Assembly (NCBI RefSeq): GCF_042659465.1
Contig: NZ_JBHSSW010000013.1
Location: 1 to 64,000 of the forward strand
Length of the DNA: 64,000 nucleotides
Reading direction: 5' to 3'
Origin: Ponticaulis profundi
Lineage (GTDB): Bacteria; Pseudomonadota; Alphaproteobacteria; Caulobacterales; Hyphomonadaceae
The notes under the pieces are model-generated. The model searched no databases, was not told the origin of the DNA, and worked only from the letters and a program-made list of their open reading frames with translations. The translations under genes and the position numbers were made by a program. Shown here one piece after another: positions 27,668-37,035 of the stretch. The first letter of the stretch is position 1. Every line of letters begins with the position of its first letter.

Positions 27668-28309
27668 TTACTCTCCTGTGTCCGGTTCCGAAGGCTCTAG
27701 CTCGGTCCAGACATTTCCCTTGAAGATGACGCGATCGCCGCCATCCAGAATTTCATAACTATCGGCCCTGATTTTGCCGATAGGTCCCTCACCCGTCAGG
27801 GGTTGCACACCGACCACACGGTTTTCCTGCACGAACAGACGTGCATGAGTCGTGCTGAAACGCATCCCGCTGGAATCCGTCATGATCACATCGTCAAAGA
27901 GTTCAAGCTGCTGCGTCGCCTGATCGAACTCACCGCGAGGCGCACTGACTGTGCCTGTAATGCTTTCATCCAGAGACGGTGAAACGAGTTCCACAATCGC
28001 CGGGTTTGCACCATTACGCTTAGCCGAGCTGGCCGTGATCACATAAGGCTGACCGGTTGCATCACGCCCGGAAAACCGCGGGTTCTGCATGGTCACCATA
28101 TTGTCGCCAGCATCGATGGTGCTCGCCGTTTCACCGCTGATCACGCTATAGGCCAGGCTGCCGATCATCACACCTGCAGAGATCGCTGCGATCGTCGTAA
28201 ACAACATGCGCAGAAAGCGCACCAGATCAGACCGCTTGCGTGCCTGCTCAAGAGAAAGTCGGCGCTTTGGCGCCCAGAAATCTTCTTGTGTTGCGGCAAT
28301 TGCAGACAT
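27668..28309 (-). CDS. lptC: LPS export protein LptC
   Basis: A 213-residue bitopic protein: a short cytoplasmic N terminus, one membrane helix (LRMLFTTIAAISAGVMIGSLAY, about residues 33-55), then a periplasmic jellyroll (MQNPRFSGRDATGQPYVITA). It receives LPS from LptBFG and passes it to LptA. It is longer than E. coli LptC, as is usual in Alphaproteobacteria. It is the first gene of the lpt-rpoN cluster. Confidence 0.9.
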   Translation of the reverse strand: MSAIAATQEDFWAPKRRLSLEQARKRSDLVRFLRMLFTTIAAISAGVMIGSLAYSVISGETASTIDAGDNMVTMQNPRFSGRDATGQPYVITASSAKRNGANPAIVELVSPSLDESITGTVSAPRGEFDQATQQLELFDDVIMTDSSGMRFSTTHARLFVQENRVVGVQPLTGEGPIGKIRADSYEILDGGDRVIFKGNVWTELEPSEPDTGE

Positions 28310-28466
28310 GGCAGACGATGACTTTCCTGGGATTTTCCCGGTTCCTGATATGAACTAGCCGAAGCTGTGCGGCGAAACTAGGGCATTCTTTGGGCGTTGG
28401 CCACGAAGCCCCGGCATTTGCGCGCCGTTTGTGCAGTTCGAAAACGCTCTGACGGACCTTTGTCGA

Positions 28467-29084
28467 TCAGGCGTGCGCGAAAATATCGACCTCATCCCAG
28501 CCAGCGAGGTCCAGATCTGCGCGTGTCGGCAGAAAGTCAAAACAGGCGCGCGCAAGCTCAATCCGGTCTTCCCGCACCAGCATACGCGTCAGCTCATCAC
28601 GGATCTTGTGAAGATGCAGCACGTCCGAAGCGGCATAAGCGAGCTGGGCATCCGTTAAGGTTTCAGCGCCCCAGTCAGAGCTTTGCTGCGCCTTCGACAT
28701 ATCAACGCCGGCGAGTTCGCGAGACACGTCCTTCAGACCATGGCGATCAGTATAGGTGCGGACCAGTTTGGAAGCGATCTTCGTGCAGAAAACCGGGCGG
28801 CATGTGACACCCAGATACTTTTTGATCATCGCCACATCGAAGCGCGCAAAGTGGAAAATCTTTTCAATGGAGCTGTCCGCGAACAACGCCTTCAGGTTCG
28901 GACAATCATAGGAAGACCGGTCCATCTGAACGACATGGGCTGTGCCATCGCCTGCAGAAAGCTGAACCACACAGAGCTTGTCACGCACAAGCGAAAGACC
29001 AAGGGTTTCCGTATCTACGGCCACCGCATCAGGCCAGCTGAGCCCATCTGGAAGGTCGCCTTTATGCAGTGTGATCGAAGTCAT
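28467..29084 (-). CDS. rnd: Ribonuclease D-like 3'-5' exonuclease
   Basis: A 205-residue DEDDy exonuclease. Motif I is VAVDTETLGL (Asp24, Glu26), motif II is in KIFHFARFDVAMI, and motif III is AQLAYAASDVLHL with the catalytic Tyr. The HRDC domains of E. coli RNase D are missing, so this is the short form common in Alphaproteobacteria. It probably trims tRNA or other RNA 3' ends. It starts at ATG, and the 222-nt gap to the next gene holds nothing I can recognise. Confidence 0.92.
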   Translation of the reverse strand: MTSITLHKGDLPDGLSWPDAVAVDTETLGLSLVRDKLCVVQLSAGDGTAHVVQMDRSSYDCPNLKALFADSSIEKIFHFARFDVAMIKKYLGVTCRPVFCTKIASKLVRTYTDRHGLKDVSRELAGVDMSKAQQSSDWGAETLTDAQLAYAASDVLHLHKIRDELTRMLVREDRIELARACFDFLPTRADLDLAGWDEVDIFAHA

Positions 29085-29306
29085 GCCGTTTTGCCTCTGT
29101 ACGTGGATGGATGGTCTCTTCCAGCCTCCGCCGACAGTGTCAAGTTTCCAGCCATGATATCAGGTTGCACGCGCCTGCCGCAGACGGATCTTCCACCTTC
29201 CGGCAGCACGAACATGGTTATCAGAAACCTCGCAATTGTTCTGAACGAATTCACGTCCGGTTACGCTCCTGCGGCTATCCTCAGTTGATAGAAAGAAAGA
29301 TAAGGG

Positions 29307-30557
29307 ATGAGCGTAGCAAAACACATAACCACCAATGCGGCTGGTGCTGTCCGGCTCGTTTCGCTTCGCCTCACGGCCAGCGAGCGAAGCCTTGTTGAAA
29401 GCTCGAAATCAATCTCTGTCTTCATTCAGCGCTTTCTGGAAAAGGCTGTTCAACCTCCCTTCCGCTTCAAACAAATCTCAGAGCTTTCCTTCGCCATCAG
29501 CGCACCATGCGATGATGACATGTTCAGCGATTACGCCATCACGCTACACGAACGCCTCAAAGAGTTTCTGTTTGGCTCGGAACGATCAGAGGAAGCCGAT
29601 GTGCTGGTCTTCGCGGGTAATGATGTGGACGTCGCGAAATTCCTGTCAGAAACAGAAGAAGAAGCGTCTGCAAGATCTGAAGCCTTTGTGAAGCGTGTTC
29701 AGGACGCAAAGGCTGAAAGCGGTTCAATCGTTGTTAATCCCGCTTTCAAGCCGATGACAGGCAAGCGTCCGCTCTTGTTTCGCGGCATTCTCGAGTGCAA
29801 ACACAATGTGCTGCTGGCTTATGCCATCACGCCCAGTAGCTCAGATCGCTATGAAAGCGGTGACTTCGTGCATGGGGACGTCAGCCTCGCCCAATACCTG
29901 CAGTTCCGAGGTGCGGAAAGCATCCGGTTCTCAATGCGGGTTTTCGACAAGGCCAGCTATCTGCTGCAGACCTCAAGAGAAGAAGGCCAGAAGGTCTTTT
30001 TCAACTGCCCGCTCTCATACCGCTCCGTCCTGTCGATTCAGGACAAGCACCAGTTCTTCGAGAATATGAACCAGCATCCGGACTGGGTGCGTGATCACAT
30101 GTTTCTGACCGTTTACGCAGCACCGCCGTCGGCCAGTTCTTCCGTGATCCAGCGCTTCTGCAGCCAGTTTTCACCTTATTTCCGTTTCCTCGACTGGCAC
30201 GTCACACATTCGGATTTTGCCCCAAACCAGTTCATGGCCGGTCATCTCCACTCCGTATCGCTCGACCTGGATAATGTCCGCAGCCATCGCGATCAGGAGC
30301 TCAGACATTTTCTCGAGAAGGTCGCCAGCCTTCGAAAGCTGAAAATTCGGGCTGGTGTGTATGGCGTCGAAACCGTTGAAGAGTTACGCCAGTGCGCTCA
30401 GGCCGGTGTCACCTATGCATCAGGCAACGCAATTACAGGCGCACTGACCAGCTTTTCACCTGTGCGCACGGTCAGTCCGGGCGAACTGCCGATTCTTCAG
30501 GACGCAGAGCATTTCGAGGGAACCTACGGTTCAGTGAAACGTTTGGTGAACGCTTAA
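29307..30557 (+). CDS. Probable degenerate GGDEF-EAL-like protein A
   Basis: A 416-residue cytosolic protein that I do not recognise by name. It is a clear paralogue of the next gene. The first 115 residues resemble a decayed GGDEF fold (FRFKQISELSFAISAP sits where a GGDEF strand would be). From about residue 157 the layout follows an EAL domain: FRGILECKHNVLLAYAITP at the EAL position, FFNCPLSYRS, HSVSLDLDNV, then GVYGVETVEELRQCAQAGV and the closing ASGNAITGAL. The EAL acid and other metal ligands are absent, so no phosphodiesterase activity is expected. The family call is inference. Confidence 0.6.
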   Translation: MSVAKHITTNAAGAVRLVSLRLTASERSLVESSKSISVFIQRFLEKAVQPPFRFKQISELSFAISAPCDDDMFSDYAITLHERLKEFLFGSERSEEADVLVFAGNDVDVAKFLSETEEEASARSEAFVKRVQDAKAESGSIVVNPAFKPMTGKRPLLFRGILECKHNVLLAYAITPSSSDRYESGDFVHGDVSLAQYLQFRGAESIRFSMRVFDKASYLLQTSREEGQKVFFNCPLSYRSVLSIQDKHQFFENMNQHPDWVRDHMFLTVYAAPPSASSSVIQRFCSQFSPYFRFLDWHVTHSDFAPNQFMAGHLHSVSLDLDNVRSHRDQELRHFLEKVASLRKLKIRAGVYGVETVEELRQCAQAGVTYASGNAITGALTSFSPVRTVSPGELPILQDAEHFEGTYGSVKRLVNA

Positions 30558-30621
30558 GGCAATACGATCAGGATATTTCACACTGACGCCTCCAGTCTCC
30601 GGATGCGTCCAACCTTGATGG

Positions 30622-31869
30622 ATGACAGACAGTATGACGGTCTCGCGCCAGATCGGCACTGCAAAAACCGGAGCCATCAGATTGGTCAGTCTTCGGCTGA
30701 CCTCCGACCAGGAACAACTGATGGATGGCTCGAAAATGTTTTCGCGCTTCGTCGAACAGTTTCTTGAGACCGAGGTCCAGCGTCCATACCGGTTCAAACA
30801 ATTGAGCGGCACCAGCTTCATGATCAATGGCCCGGGGGCGCCGTCTGACTTCGAAGATTACGTCCTGACGCTCCATGACAGCCTCAAAGCATTCCTCTTC
30901 GGCTCGGAAGACAAAGAAACCACGAATGATTTCCTGACCTTCGCAGGTACCGAAGAAGAGGTCGCCACCTTTGCGACCGAGCCGGAAGAAAAAGCGCGCA
31001 AGCGTTCGGAATCCTTCATGTCGTCCGTTCGCATGCGACAGATCGAAAATGACCGGGTGGCGAATGACGACCCCGAAGAGGAAAAGCCGCTGACCATGTC
31101 GGGAACGCGCTATCGCGGCTTCTTTCACTGTCAGAAAAAAGCCCTGCTCGGGTTCCGGATCACACCCGCTCATGATGATGCCAACCAGACGATTGGCTTT
31201 CAGGACGTTGATCGAAACATCAGCCAGACCATTCGCGCTGCTGGCGACAATGCGATCGATTTCTGTATCGATGTGCTGGAGAAATCCTCTGCTGACCTGC
31301 AGTCCGACGCAGCCAGATCCTCGGCCATCGTTTTCAACTGCCCCTTTCCATATGGCAGCCTTTCATCATCGGCAGACAAGAGCCGGTTTCTCGCATGCCT
31401 GGCCCGCCAGCCGGAATGGGTCCGAAACCGCATCATTCTCACCGTAGAGGGCACACCGCCAAGCACGAACTCGTCCATGCTGATCCGCTATAAGACGGAG
31501 TTCTCACCGCTCATTCGCAATCTGGGCTGGATGCTCGGTGGCAACGATCTGGCACCCGCCGAGTTTATCGGCAGCCAGCTCCACGCCGTTGGCCTCGATC
31601 TCGATCAGGTCACCACGTCTCGCGAAACAGCACTCCGCAGTTTCTGCAAGCATGTGCCTGCCCTGAAGGAGCTTCGAATTGCCCAGGCCGTGCGTGGCCT
31701 GAGGTCTCTGGAAGAGCTCAATATTTGCATCGATCATGGTATCGTCTACGCGTCGGGCGATGCGATCACATCGGCCCTACGTCAGTTTGTGCCAGCGCAA
31801 CTGGTCAAACCGGAACGCTTGCCGCTGAATGACCAACACCTTTTCAATAACGCCTCGTCCCCGGCATAA
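30622..31869 (+). CDS. Probable degenerate GGDEF-EAL-like protein B
   Basis: A 415-residue paralogue of the preceding gene with the same architecture: GAIRLVSLRLT at the start, FRFKQLSGTSFMINGP, a charged linker around residue 120, YRGFFHCQKKALLGFRITP at the EAL position, FNCPFPYGSLS and LHAVGLDLDQV. The C-terminal signature has decayed further (AVRGLRSLEELNICIDHG instead of a GVET-type loop). The 64-nt gap and shared strand suggest one transcript and a local duplication. It may bind c-di-GMP or a protein partner without catalysis; this is untested. Confidence 0.6.
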   Translation: MTDSMTVSRQIGTAKTGAIRLVSLRLTSDQEQLMDGSKMFSRFVEQFLETEVQRPYRFKQLSGTSFMINGPGAPSDFEDYVLTLHDSLKAFLFGSEDKETTNDFLTFAGTEEEVATFATEPEEKARKRSESFMSSVRMRQIENDRVANDDPEEEKPLTMSGTRYRGFFHCQKKALLGFRITPAHDDANQTIGFQDVDRNISQTIRAAGDNAIDFCIDVLEKSSADLQSDAARSSAIVFNCPFPYGSLSSSADKSRFLACLARQPEWVRNRIILTVEGTPPSTNSSMLIRYKTEFSPLIRNLGWMLGGNDLAPAEFIGSQLHAVGLDLDQVTTSRETALRSFCKHVPALKELRIAQAVRGLRSLEELNICIDHGIVYASGDAITSALRQFVPAQLVKPERLPLNDQHLFNNASSPA

Positions 31870-31929
31870 TCAAACCATGCCATTTGCGCGAAGCGCGGGA
31901 CCAATCAAAAATCCGGAAGAGAGACACAG

Positions 31930-32436
31930 ATGCCAATCGTGCCATCGCTCAAAAAAGCCCTGATCGGCCTGTCATTTCCCATCTGCCTGCTTGTCAGCGC
32001 CTGCGGCGGTGGGTCAGACGAAGTCGGTGAATTCAAGAATGACTGGCTGGGTAACGAGATCAAGATCGAGGCGCTGCACGATCCCCGCGTGCCCGGCATT
32101 GTCTGCCACTTCACCCATTTTGACCGCGGCTTCTGGGATCGGCTTGGAAAAGGCAACTGGTTCGAAGATCCATCCAATGCCTCCATCGATTGCCAGCGCA
32201 GCGGAGACTTCATTGATCTTTCCCGCGCCAGAAAATCCAAATCCGGCGAGAAGGTTTTCGATCAGAAACAAAGCCTCTTCTTCAAGCATGTGTCCGTGCG
32301 CCGGATCATCGATCTTGAAAACCGCGCCGTGCTCTATGTCGTGTATTCGAACAAGCCGGTGGATGGTTCTGCCAAGATGAGCCTGTCGACCGTCCCGCTC
32401 ACGGCGGAAGAAGTCGCGCCCTTCACCGAGCGCTGA
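31930..32436 (+). CDS. CreA family lipoprotein
   Basis: A 168-residue protein with a signal peptide ending in a lipobox (FPICLLVSACGG, Cys about residue 21), then the CreA pattern: NEIKIEALHDPRVPGIVCHFTHF, EDPSNASIDCQRSG and FFKHVSVRRIIDLENRAVLYVVYS. The family is conserved in proteobacteria without a known function. Two Cys in the mature part could form a disulfide. It ends before a strong inverted repeat. Confidence 0.9.
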   Translation: MPIVPSLKKALIGLSFPICLLVSACGGGSDEVGEFKNDWLGNEIKIEALHDPRVPGIVCHFTHFDRGFWDRLGKGNWFEDPSNASIDCQRSGDFIDLSRARKSKSGEKVFDQKQSLFFKHVSVRRIIDLENRAVLYVVYSNKPVDGSAKMSLSTVPLTAEEVAPFTER

Positions 32437-32473
32437 AAAAACAACCCGGACAGCTTTTCAGAGCTGTCCGGGT
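32436..32473 (-). terminator. Terminator-like hairpin, probably for the minus-strand ABC exporter operon
   Basis: A perfect 12-bp stem (32444-32455 with 32462-32473, 6-nt loop). Read on the minus strand it is followed by TGTTTTTT, as in an intrinsic terminator. On the plus strand there is no T run. It lies between the convergent creA-like gene and the ABC exporter operon and could serve both. Confidence 0.65.
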
Positions 32474-32699
32474 CGCTTGAAGTGACCATGCAGCAGATCC
32501 ATCGGGCTCTCTATGGAGCCTCTGTGTCTGGCCTGCCTTGCACGTTTTGCCTTCGTGGGTGGTCTGGTCTTCCACAGCCTTTTTCTCACAGAAAGCCTTA
32601 ACAGGAGCCGAACAGAAATTTACGATTCTTGGGCGATTTGGGAAAAACTGACCAAAAAGCGAAGTTATCCACACCCCGAAATTTCAGTATTTTCTGAAC

Positions 32700-34544
32700 T
32701 CAGCCCTGAAGCTGGATCGCAGCCAGACGTGCATACACCCCGCCCTTGTTGATCAGCTCGTCATGCTTGCCGGTTTCGACCACACGGCCGTCTTCCAGAA
32801 CAACAATGCAATCAGCATTGCGCACGGTCGAAAGCCTGTGCGCAATGACCAGAGTGGTTCGGTTCCGGGTGTATTGCTCCAGAGCCGCCTGAACTTTCGC
32901 TTCGCTTTCCGCATCCAGCGCGGATGTGGCCTCGTCCAGCAGCAGGAGTTTGGTATCGCGGAGAATGGCGCGCGCTAGAGCAATCCGCTGTCTCTGACCA
33001 CCAGACAGGTTTCGTCCCATCTCACCAACCGGCGCGTCATAGCCACCTGGCAGGGCGGTGATGAAGTCATGCGCATTGGCAAGCTTCGCTGCGGTTTCGA
33101 TCTCCTCCTGCGTGGCATTCAACTTCGCCAGAGCGATATTCGCAGCGATCGTGTCATCAAAAAGCGCCGAATCCTGCGCGACCAGAGCCATGCGCTTGCG
33201 AAGCTCACTTCCCTTCGGCGCGCGGATATCAAGTCCGTCGAAACGGATCTCTCCATAGGTCGGATCATAGAGCCGCATAAGCAGATTGAAGATAGTCGAT
33301 TTCCCCGCCCCGCTCGGCCCGACCAGCGCAACCGTATCACCGGCAGCGACCTCAAAACTCAGCCCCTTCAGGGCAGCCGTTCCATCCGGATAATTGAAAT
33401 GGACATTATCGAAAACGACCTCGCCACGCGGCAAAGGCATGGGAACAGGGTCGTCCGGGTCCTTCACCGAGGGTTCGGACTTCAGGACATCAAAGACGCG
33501 GTCTGCCGCTGCACCACCTTCTTGCGCAACCGCATTGAGCGTACCAAGTGCGCGCAGCTCAGGCGCCGCAAGGCCAATCAGGCCGAGAAAGCCAAGAAAG
33601 TCGCCGAGCGTCGTTGCCCCCTCAGCAATCCGCCAGGTCGAGATCGCCAGAACACTGGCAATCGCCACACCGCCGGTCACTTCCAGAATGGGGTCAACAG
33701 CGGCCTTATCAGCCAGAATTTTCAGATAGAGCCGCGCACGCTGATAGAATTTTTCGTGCATGCGTGCCGTTTGATAGGACTCCAGCCCATAGGCCTTCAC
33801 CACTCGCCCGGACTGAAACCCTTCAGACAGGAGCGATGTCACTTCCCCGACCTGCTTCTGCGCGGTCTTCGCGCGCTTGCGGACCCGATTGCCGAGCGCG
33901 ATCACAGGCCCAAACGCAATCGGATAGGCAATGATCAGGATCAGCGCCAATTGCCAGTCGAGGATCAGCATGGAGGCGAAGGCTCCAATGACCGTCACAA
34001 TGCCTTTTGTCAGATTGTTGGCCATGCGAAGACCGGCTTCGCGCATCGCATTCACATCATTGATGAAGCGGGACACATAATCGCCGGATGCAGCTGCATT
34101 CAGCCGCGCGAAGTCACCATGCGTCAGCGCATCGAACTGCGCGTCCTGCACATCGACCAGCCCGCGCTGAACGCCGGTATTGTTGGCAAGTGTCATGGAA
34201 TACATGGAGCCGGCGCGAATGACGGACACCACCACAATGGCGAAGGTCAACGCGAACACCATGGAAAGGCCGGGCGTACCGAATCTCAGAACCAGACTGT
34301 CCGGATCGAGCGCCTCGGCGCCGCCGAGCATGGCCTGCAGGGAGTCGCCGATAAATTTGATCAGCACCATTTGCGACACGCCGGCCAGAGAGGTCAGGAC
34401 AGCCGCAAGCGTGCCCCAGGCAAACCAATGCCAGTGGCGCGCAAAATAATCGCGGAAAAGGCGGAACAGGCCGCCTTTTTCACCTTCGTCAGACTTAGAC
34501 GTTATGGTGCGCTCCCGTTTCCGGATCGAGCAGCTTGTGCGCAT
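32700..34544 (-). CDS. MsbA-like ABC exporter (permease-ATPase fusion)
   Basis: A half-transporter with six membrane helices (first 310 residues, including SGDYVSRFINDVNAMREAG) and an ATPase domain: Walker A VALVGPSGAGKSTIFNLLMRLY, signature NLSGGQRQRIALARAI, Walker B LLLLDEATSALDAE and the H loop VIAHRLST. It resembles MsbA and other lipid or multidrug flippases. No start codon lies between the DUF4170 stop and the first conserved residue, so translation must begin inside that gene, either at ATG 34544 (chosen, 614 residues) or at 34610. Neither has a clear SD, so coupling is likely. Confidence 0.88.
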   Translation of the reverse strand: MRTSCSIRKRERTITSKSDEGEKGGLFRLFRDYFARHWHWFAWGTLAAVLTSLAGVSQMVLIKFIGDSLQAMLGGAEALDPDSLVLRFGTPGLSMVFALTFAIVVVSVIRAGSMYSMTLANNTGVQRGLVDVQDAQFDALTHGDFARLNAAASGDYVSRFINDVNAMREAGLRMANNLTKGIVTVIGAFASMLILDWQLALILIIAYPIAFGPVIALGNRVRKRAKTAQKQVGEVTSLLSEGFQSGRVVKAYGLESYQTARMHEKFYQRARLYLKILADKAAVDPILEVTGGVAIASVLAISTWRIAEGATTLGDFLGFLGLIGLAAPELRALGTLNAVAQEGGAAADRVFDVLKSEPSVKDPDDPVPMPLPRGEVVFDNVHFNYPDGTAALKGLSFEVAAGDTVALVGPSGAGKSTIFNLLMRLYDPTYGEIRFDGLDIRAPKGSELRKRMALVAQDSALFDDTIAANIALAKLNATQEEIETAAKLANAHDFITALPGGYDAPVGEMGRNLSGGQRQRIALARAILRDTKLLLLDEATSALDAESEAKVQAALEQYTRNRTTLVIAHRLSTVRNADCIVVLEDGRVVETGKHDELINKGGVYARLAAIQLQG

Positions 34545-34746
34545 GCAGAATGAAATAGCGTGTTTCTGCGCTATCGACTGTGCGCTGCGCAGCGTCTTTC
34601 CACGCATCATAAGCAGCTTTGTAGTTCGGGAAGGCGCCGACGAAATCGATCTCTTTCAGATTTTCGAATTCGAGACCGGTTACGTCTTTCAGTTCACCAC
34701 CGATGACAATGTGCAGAAGTTGCGTTTGTTTTGCGGTTTCGCTCAT
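34495..34746 (-). CDS. DUF4170 protein
   Basis: An 83-residue soluble protein matching the alphaproteobacterial DUF4170 family (LLHIVIGGELKDV, then FVGAFPNYKAAYDAWKDAAQRTVDSAETRYFILHAHKLL). The ATG is 6 nt after GGAG. The gene overlaps the start of the ABC exporter gene by about 50 bp and follows the inositol-phosphatase-family gene, so the three are probably one operon. Function is unknown. Confidence 0.9.
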   Translation of the reverse strand: MSETAKQTQLLHIVIGGELKDVTGLEFENLKEIDFVGAFPNYKAAYDAWKDAAQRTVDSAETRYFILHAHKLLDPETGAHHNV

Positions 34747-34780
34747 CTGTATCTCCACGCGGAATATCTATCGGGCGCTA

Positions 34781-35599
34781 TCACGAGTCGCCCGGTTTTC
34801 GCAGGCAGATATGCCTGCAACGCTCTACTAGGAGCCCGTGTATCACCGGCCCGCCCGCAATCAAGCTCTGTTGGGCTGCAACTTTCTGATTAAAGACAAA
34901 AGGGACACCATTATGGCATGTTGCCTTGCCACCCGCCTCCCGAATTATGAGCGTTGCGGCCACAATGTCCCAGTCAGACTTGTTCCCCAGCACCATCACC
35001 GCATCCCAGCGACCATCCGCGACAAGCGCCATACGGTAGGCCGTCGCGTTCGGCTTCACCTCCGGATGCACCAGATCCGGCCAGACCTGAGGCCAGCCCG
35101 GATGATCAAACATGCCCGGATCTGCAATCAGGCGCCCCTCGACGAGATTGGTGCGCTTGCTGGCGAGGATCGTCTGGCCATTCATCCGCGCGCCGCCGCC
35201 ATAATAGGCTTCGTAGAGCTCCTTGTGCGCCGGTGCATAGATCACGCTCGCCACCGGCTGGTCGTTTTCCAGCACAGCCAGCGCGATACAGAAATGCGGA
35301 TCGCCATTCATGAAGGCCCGCGTGCCGTCGATCGGATCGACCACGAACACACGCTCCCGGTCCAGCCGGTCGGGCGTGTCGAGCGTTTCCTCTGACAGCC
35401 AGCCATAGTCCGGGCGCGCCGCGCGCAGCGTTTCCATGAGAAAGGTGTTCACCGCCAGGTCCGCTTCAGTGACCGGGTGATTGGGCTCCTTGTCCCAGAT
35501 CTTGAGAGACTTGCAGTAATAAGCCATGGCGATCTTGCCCGCCTCAAGGGCAGCTTCCCGCAATAACGTCATGTCGGCTGAATAATCAGCGTCCTGCAA
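34781..35599 (-). CDS. Inositol monophosphatase / 3'(2'),5'-bisphosphate nucleotidase family protein
   Basis: A 272-residue Mg-dependent, lithium-sensitive-type phosphatase. The metal ligands are visible in WLSEET, VFVVDPIDGTRAFMNG and WDIVAATLIIREAGG. It could be CysQ-like (clearing PAP from sulfate assimilation) or act on inositol or sugar phosphates; sequence alone does not decide. The start is a TTG after AAGGGAT, overlapping the pmbA stop by 14 bp; an ATG at 35572 lacks an SD. Confidence 0.9.
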   Translation of the reverse strand: MQDADYSADMTLLREAALEAGKIAMAYYCKSLKIWDKEPNHPVTEADLAVNTFLMETLRAARPDYGWLSEETLDTPDRLDRERVFVVDPIDGTRAFMNGDPHFCIALAVLENDQPVASVIYAPAHKELYEAYYGGGARMNGQTILASKRTNLVEGRLIADPGMFDHPGWPQVWPDLVHPEVKPNATAYRMALVADGRWDAVMVLGNKSDWDIVAATLIIREAGGKATCHNGVPFVFNQKVAAQQSLIAGGPVIHGLLVERCRHICLRKPGDS

Positions 35600-36926
35600 G
35601 CGTCATCCCTTCAATAAACAGACTTGGCGCATTGGTGCGATTGCGGAAGACAAGGTCACTCGCCGGGATCAGGCGCGCAAACATATCCACCAGATTATCC
35701 GCCACCGTGATTTCCGAGACCGGAACGCTCTCGCCCGTGCCATCATACCAGCGCCCGGAGACACCGACCGAATAGTCACCCGTGTTCGGATTGATGGACG
35801 GCCCGAACATCTCCGTGATCACCAGCACTTTGCCGGCCGCCTTGATCAGCTCGTCCGGAGACTGGCTGCCCGGTGTCATGTGCAGATTGGACGTTGTCAC
35901 CCCTGGCGGATCACCAAAGCCAGACGATGCGAACCCATTCGGGGTCAGACCCAGCTGCTTGGCCGAAGAGCCGTTCAGCATCCATTGTGTCAGCACGCCA
36001 TCATCGATCAGCTTGGTCAGCTTCACAGGGCGACCTTCACCATCAAAGGCACGACTGCCCAGACCATAATCCCGGAATGGATCGTCGATCAGATCAATGC
36101 CCTTGGAGAAGACCTGCTCACCCATTTTCGTTTTCAGATAGGATGTTCCGCGTGCAATCGCAGCGCCGGAAATGGCAGAGGTAAATGCCCCGATCAGACT
36201 TGCCGAAACCCGGCGATCAAACATGACCGGCGCTTTCTGGCTTTCAATCTTGGTCGAGCCGAGCCGCGCAATCGCGCGTTCCCCGGCATTCCTGCCGATC
36301 TCTTCCGGCGTTGGGCGGTCGATGCGGCGACGCGTCGTCCAGCCATCATAGTCGCGCTCCATCATGCCATCGCGTTCGGCGATCGCGGACAAGCCAATGC
36401 CCGACACAGAATCAGCGCGATTGGCCCGGAAGCCGTTCGATGCCGCAACCCAGCCTTCAGAAACCGTCCATCCGGATGCCGAACCCGGCACATCCTTGAC
36501 GCCTTTGACCGCGAGCGCAGCTGCTTCAGCGGCAAAGGCCTCTGCTTCCAGATCCTGCGGCGTCACCGGCTTATCACCCAGAAGGACCAGGTCCGGCGGA
36601 TTGCCCTCCAGATCGCCAACCGGCGTGATGCCACAATAAGGATCTTCCGGCGCAACTTTCGCCATGGTCACACAGCGCTCGACGAGCGCGCTCAGCCCAT
36701 CATCGCTGAGATCAGACCCGGATACATGGGCCTGTCTCTGACCGACCAGGCAACGCAGGCTCACGCCAACCGCTTCATCACGTTCAATGGTTTCCAGCTT
36801 GCCCGCACGGACCGAAACTTCGACCCCTTCGCTTCGCCCGACACTGGCGTCCGCATCAGACGCGCCAAGGTCGAGCGCGCGGTTAATCAGTCCATCAAGG
36901 ACAGAAGCATAATCAAGATCACTCAT
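35586..36926 (-). CDS. pmbA: PmbA/TldD family metalloprotease
   Basis: A 446-residue PmbA (TldE) protein. In E. coli the TldD-PmbA heterodimer degrades and matures peptides such as microcin B17 and CcdA; the zinc site is in TldD, and PmbA is the non-catalytic subunit. Recognisable parts are GVEVSVRAGKLETIERDEAVGVSLR, ISGAAIARGTSYLKTKMGEQVFS and a C-terminal TGDYSVGVSGRWYDG. No tldD lies in the window. The ATG follows GGGA, and the gene overlaps the downstream phosphatase gene. Confidence 0.93.
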   Translation of the reverse strand: MSDLDYASVLDGLINRALDLGASDADASVGRSEGVEVSVRAGKLETIERDEAVGVSLRCLVGQRQAHVSGSDLSDDGLSALVERCVTMAKVAPEDPYCGITPVGDLEGNPPDLVLLGDKPVTPQDLEAEAFAAEAAALAVKGVKDVPGSASGWTVSEGWVAASNGFRANRADSVSGIGLSAIAERDGMMERDYDGWTTRRRIDRPTPEEIGRNAGERAIARLGSTKIESQKAPVMFDRRVSASLIGAFTSAISGAAIARGTSYLKTKMGEQVFSKGIDLIDDPFRDYGLGSRAFDGEGRPVKLTKLIDDGVLTQWMLNGSSAKQLGLTPNGFASSGFGDPPGVTTSNLHMTPGSQSPDELIKAAGKVLVITEMFGPSINPNTGDYSVGVSGRWYDGTGESVPVSEITVADNLVDMFARLIPASDLVFRNRTNAPSLFIEGMTLAGR

Positions 36927-37035
36927 CAGTCCCAAATGACTTGGCCAGTCCCAAATTGCAACTCACTGCCCTGCATTCATCCGTGCAAGGTATCAAAAAG
37001 GCGTTCGCTTCCGATAAAACGAACCGAAACAGGGA

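Noticed and set aside
32513..32752. A 79-codon plus-strand frame between the CreA-like gene and the ABC exporter
   Set aside because: No ribosome site, no conserved look, and it runs into the 3' end of the exporter gene.
33069..34553. A 494-codon open frame antisense to the MsbA-like exporter
   Set aside because: It is the mirror of a well-supported gene, with His/Arg/Gln-rich composition typical of an antisense frame.
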